A stretch of DNA of 64,000 nt, from NCBI RefSeq assembly GCF_000527155.1, contig NZ_AZUQ01000001.1, forward strand, positions 124,001 through 188,000, given 5' to 3'. The notes below the pieces were generated by a model, which did not search any database, had not been told where the DNA came from, and worked only from the letters and a program-made list of their open reading frames with translations. Source of the DNA: Haloglycomyces albus DSM 45210. Lineage in GTDB: Bacteria > Actinomycetota > Actinomycetes > Mycobacteriales > Micromonosporaceae. Position numbers and translations under genes: made by a program. Numbering within the stretch: the first letter of the stretch is position 1; every line of letters begins with the position of its first letter. Of this stretch, positions 63,070 through 64,000 are shown piece by piece.

Positions 63070-64000
63070 CTAATCGTCTGCGACGTCGTCGATTTCGATG
63101 TCGAATTCACGGTGAACTCGTTCCCAGAATCCGTCGCGCACCCAGATCCGAGCGTCGGGGTGGTCTCGTAGAGAATACCCGAGTTCCTTTTCCGCCTCGA
63201 CGAGCAGTTCCTTGTCTATGACGGTAGGCAACTGCGGACCGGGCAGTAGATCGGCGATATTGTCGAGACCGCGGGTCAACAGCCACTTGTGTCCGACGTA
63301 TTCGCCGATTCCGCGTACTTCCTCGCTGTCGAGTTTTCCGGAGGCGGCGGACGACTGCTTTGAGTTGTTGACGTATTGTGGCCGAGCTGACTCGGCGGCT
63401 TCCAAGGCGTCTGCGGCGGTCATCGTGACCGCTACCGATTCACGCCGCCCAAAAACGGCCGCCGGGGACGGAACGCTCTGCGTGGGTTCAGCCATGGGGG
63501 CGCCCGCGATCTTGTGTGCCGCTACGGCCGCCGGGTTGTGCCCGGCCCGGGTAAAATACGGGCGCAATTCGTCGGGGGTCAACGTTTCCTTGGTATCGGA
63601 TTCCCATACCAGGCGTTCACTCTGGTTGGTCGCGTACAGAGGTTCGACGCCCCACAGGTGAATCCGCACCCCGTAGGCCTGTGCGATTTCCACGGCGGGG
63701 ACCATGTCTTCATCGCCGGCGAGGAGGATGGCTTCATGGATGGCACGGTGTCGCGCGAGTTGTTCCAGATCCGTCCGAATCATGGCGTCGACGCCCTTTT
63801 GCTGTCCACGGGAATTGAGGTTGCCCAACCGGACTTTGACGTATTCCATCTGAGCGATGACCCTTTGGTCAACGGTGGGTACCCGGTCTCGGGCCGCATC
63901 GAACCAATACATACGCAGGAGTTCGCCGTTGGAGACCAAACCGTGCGCTCGGTCAATGAGGCTTCCAATCAGTTTCTCGGCATCCACTCGGTAGTCGCGA
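63070..64000 (-). CDS. NYN-domain protein, 5' end outside window
   Basis: At least 309 residues. The N-terminal part is an NYN/PIN-like nuclease domain (LLRMYWFDAARDRVP, RLGNLNSRGQQKGVDAMIRT, LLAGDEDMVPAVEIA, with acidic residues that would bind metal); after a linker the C-terminal part (EEVRGIGEYVGHKWLLTRGL, then IDKELLVEAEKELGYSLRDH) is a conserved extra domain. Residues upstream of GTG 63987 (RDYR) continue in frame to the window edge, so the true start is outside. Probably an RNase; substrate unknown. Confidence 0.8.
   Translation of the reverse strand, partial: RDYRVDAEKLIGSLIDRAHGLVSNGELLRMYWFDAARDRVPTVDQRVIAQMEYVKVRLGNLNSRGQQKGVDAMIRTDLEQLARHRAIHEAILLAGDEDMVPAVEIAQAYGVRIHLWGVEPLYATNQSERLVWESDTKETLTPDELRPYFTRAGHNPAAVAAHKIAGAPMAEPTQSVPSPAAVFGRRESVAVTMTAADALEAAESARPQYVNNSKQSSAASGKLDSEEVRGIGEYVGHKWLLTRGLDNIADLLPGPQLPTVIDKELLVEAEKELGYSLRDHPDARIWVRDGFWERVHREFDIEIDDVADD

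Overview
The window reads as chromosomal DNA of a Gram-positive actinobacterium. The supporting signs are acyl-CoA carboxylase epsilon next to Maf, FolP2, two DUF397 proteins with an XRE/DUF5753 regulator, DUF3105/DUF305 proteins, a HelD-type helicase, a Streptomyces-type ribosomal protein S4, and many genes that begin 6-7 nt after a TANNNT -10 box (leaderless transcription). A Glycomycetales or Micromonosporales relative is my best guess; this is inference and not firm.

Layout. 1-8651: lysine/diaminopimelate genes (partial dapD, divergent dapE), a LOG-family phosphoribohydrolase, folP2, an M18 aminopeptidase, and a run of FtsK-like ATPase, coiled-coil membrane protein, DivIVA-motif protein and a conserved hypothetical. 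The order resembles the mycobacterial dapD-dapE-LOG-folP2-Rv1209 neighbourhood. 8747-18629: an accessory island holding a four-gene unknown operon, an AT-richer XRE/DUF397 cassette, an XRE-TPR regulator, and a complete lasso-peptide cluster (precursor, cyclase, RRE protein, leader peptidase) followed by a protein-L-isoaspartate O-methyltransferase homologue and an HD-domain hydrolase. 18769-20211 returns to core genes (dapC, fdxC). 20305-30531: acetyltransferase, membrane proteins, DUF3105/DUF305 pair, sulfate activation (cysN, cysD, cysQ), a second DUF3105 protein and two TauE/SafE-type permeases. 30638-41274: exopolysaccharide glycosylphosphotransferase, pth, rplY, prs, glmU, tRNA-Gln, LemA, glmM, rpsI, rplM. 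42226-47531: a complete thiamine operon thiE-thiO-thiS-thiG-thiD-thiC under a TPP riboswitch. 49517-50282: a manganese (yybP-ykoY) riboswitch with an UPF0016 exporter. 50313-55124: truA, rplQ, rpoA, rpsK, rpsM, rpmJ, infA, with rpsD displaced upstream of infA. 55426-64000: an EgtD-like methyltransferase, a phosphatase, helD, a PAP2 phosphatase, sodA, dispersed repeats, maf, accE and a partial NYN-domain gene.

How the parts work together. The lasso cluster predicts a 15-residue core (GDQFQDTNEGRRNYY) with a Gly1-Glu9 ring. Asp6-Thr7 lies inside that ring, the position expected for methyltransferase-driven aspartimide formation as described for cellulonodin-2 and lihuanodin. No exporter gene is visible, and an HD-domain gene follows directly. 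This cluster is the most exciting system in the window. Second is the EgtD-like protein, whose histidine-recognising Glu is Gly and whose SAM loop is altered, so it may make a different betaine or be degenerate. Start codons were chosen from ribosome binding sites, overlaps or leaderless promoters; several differ from the longest possible frame.
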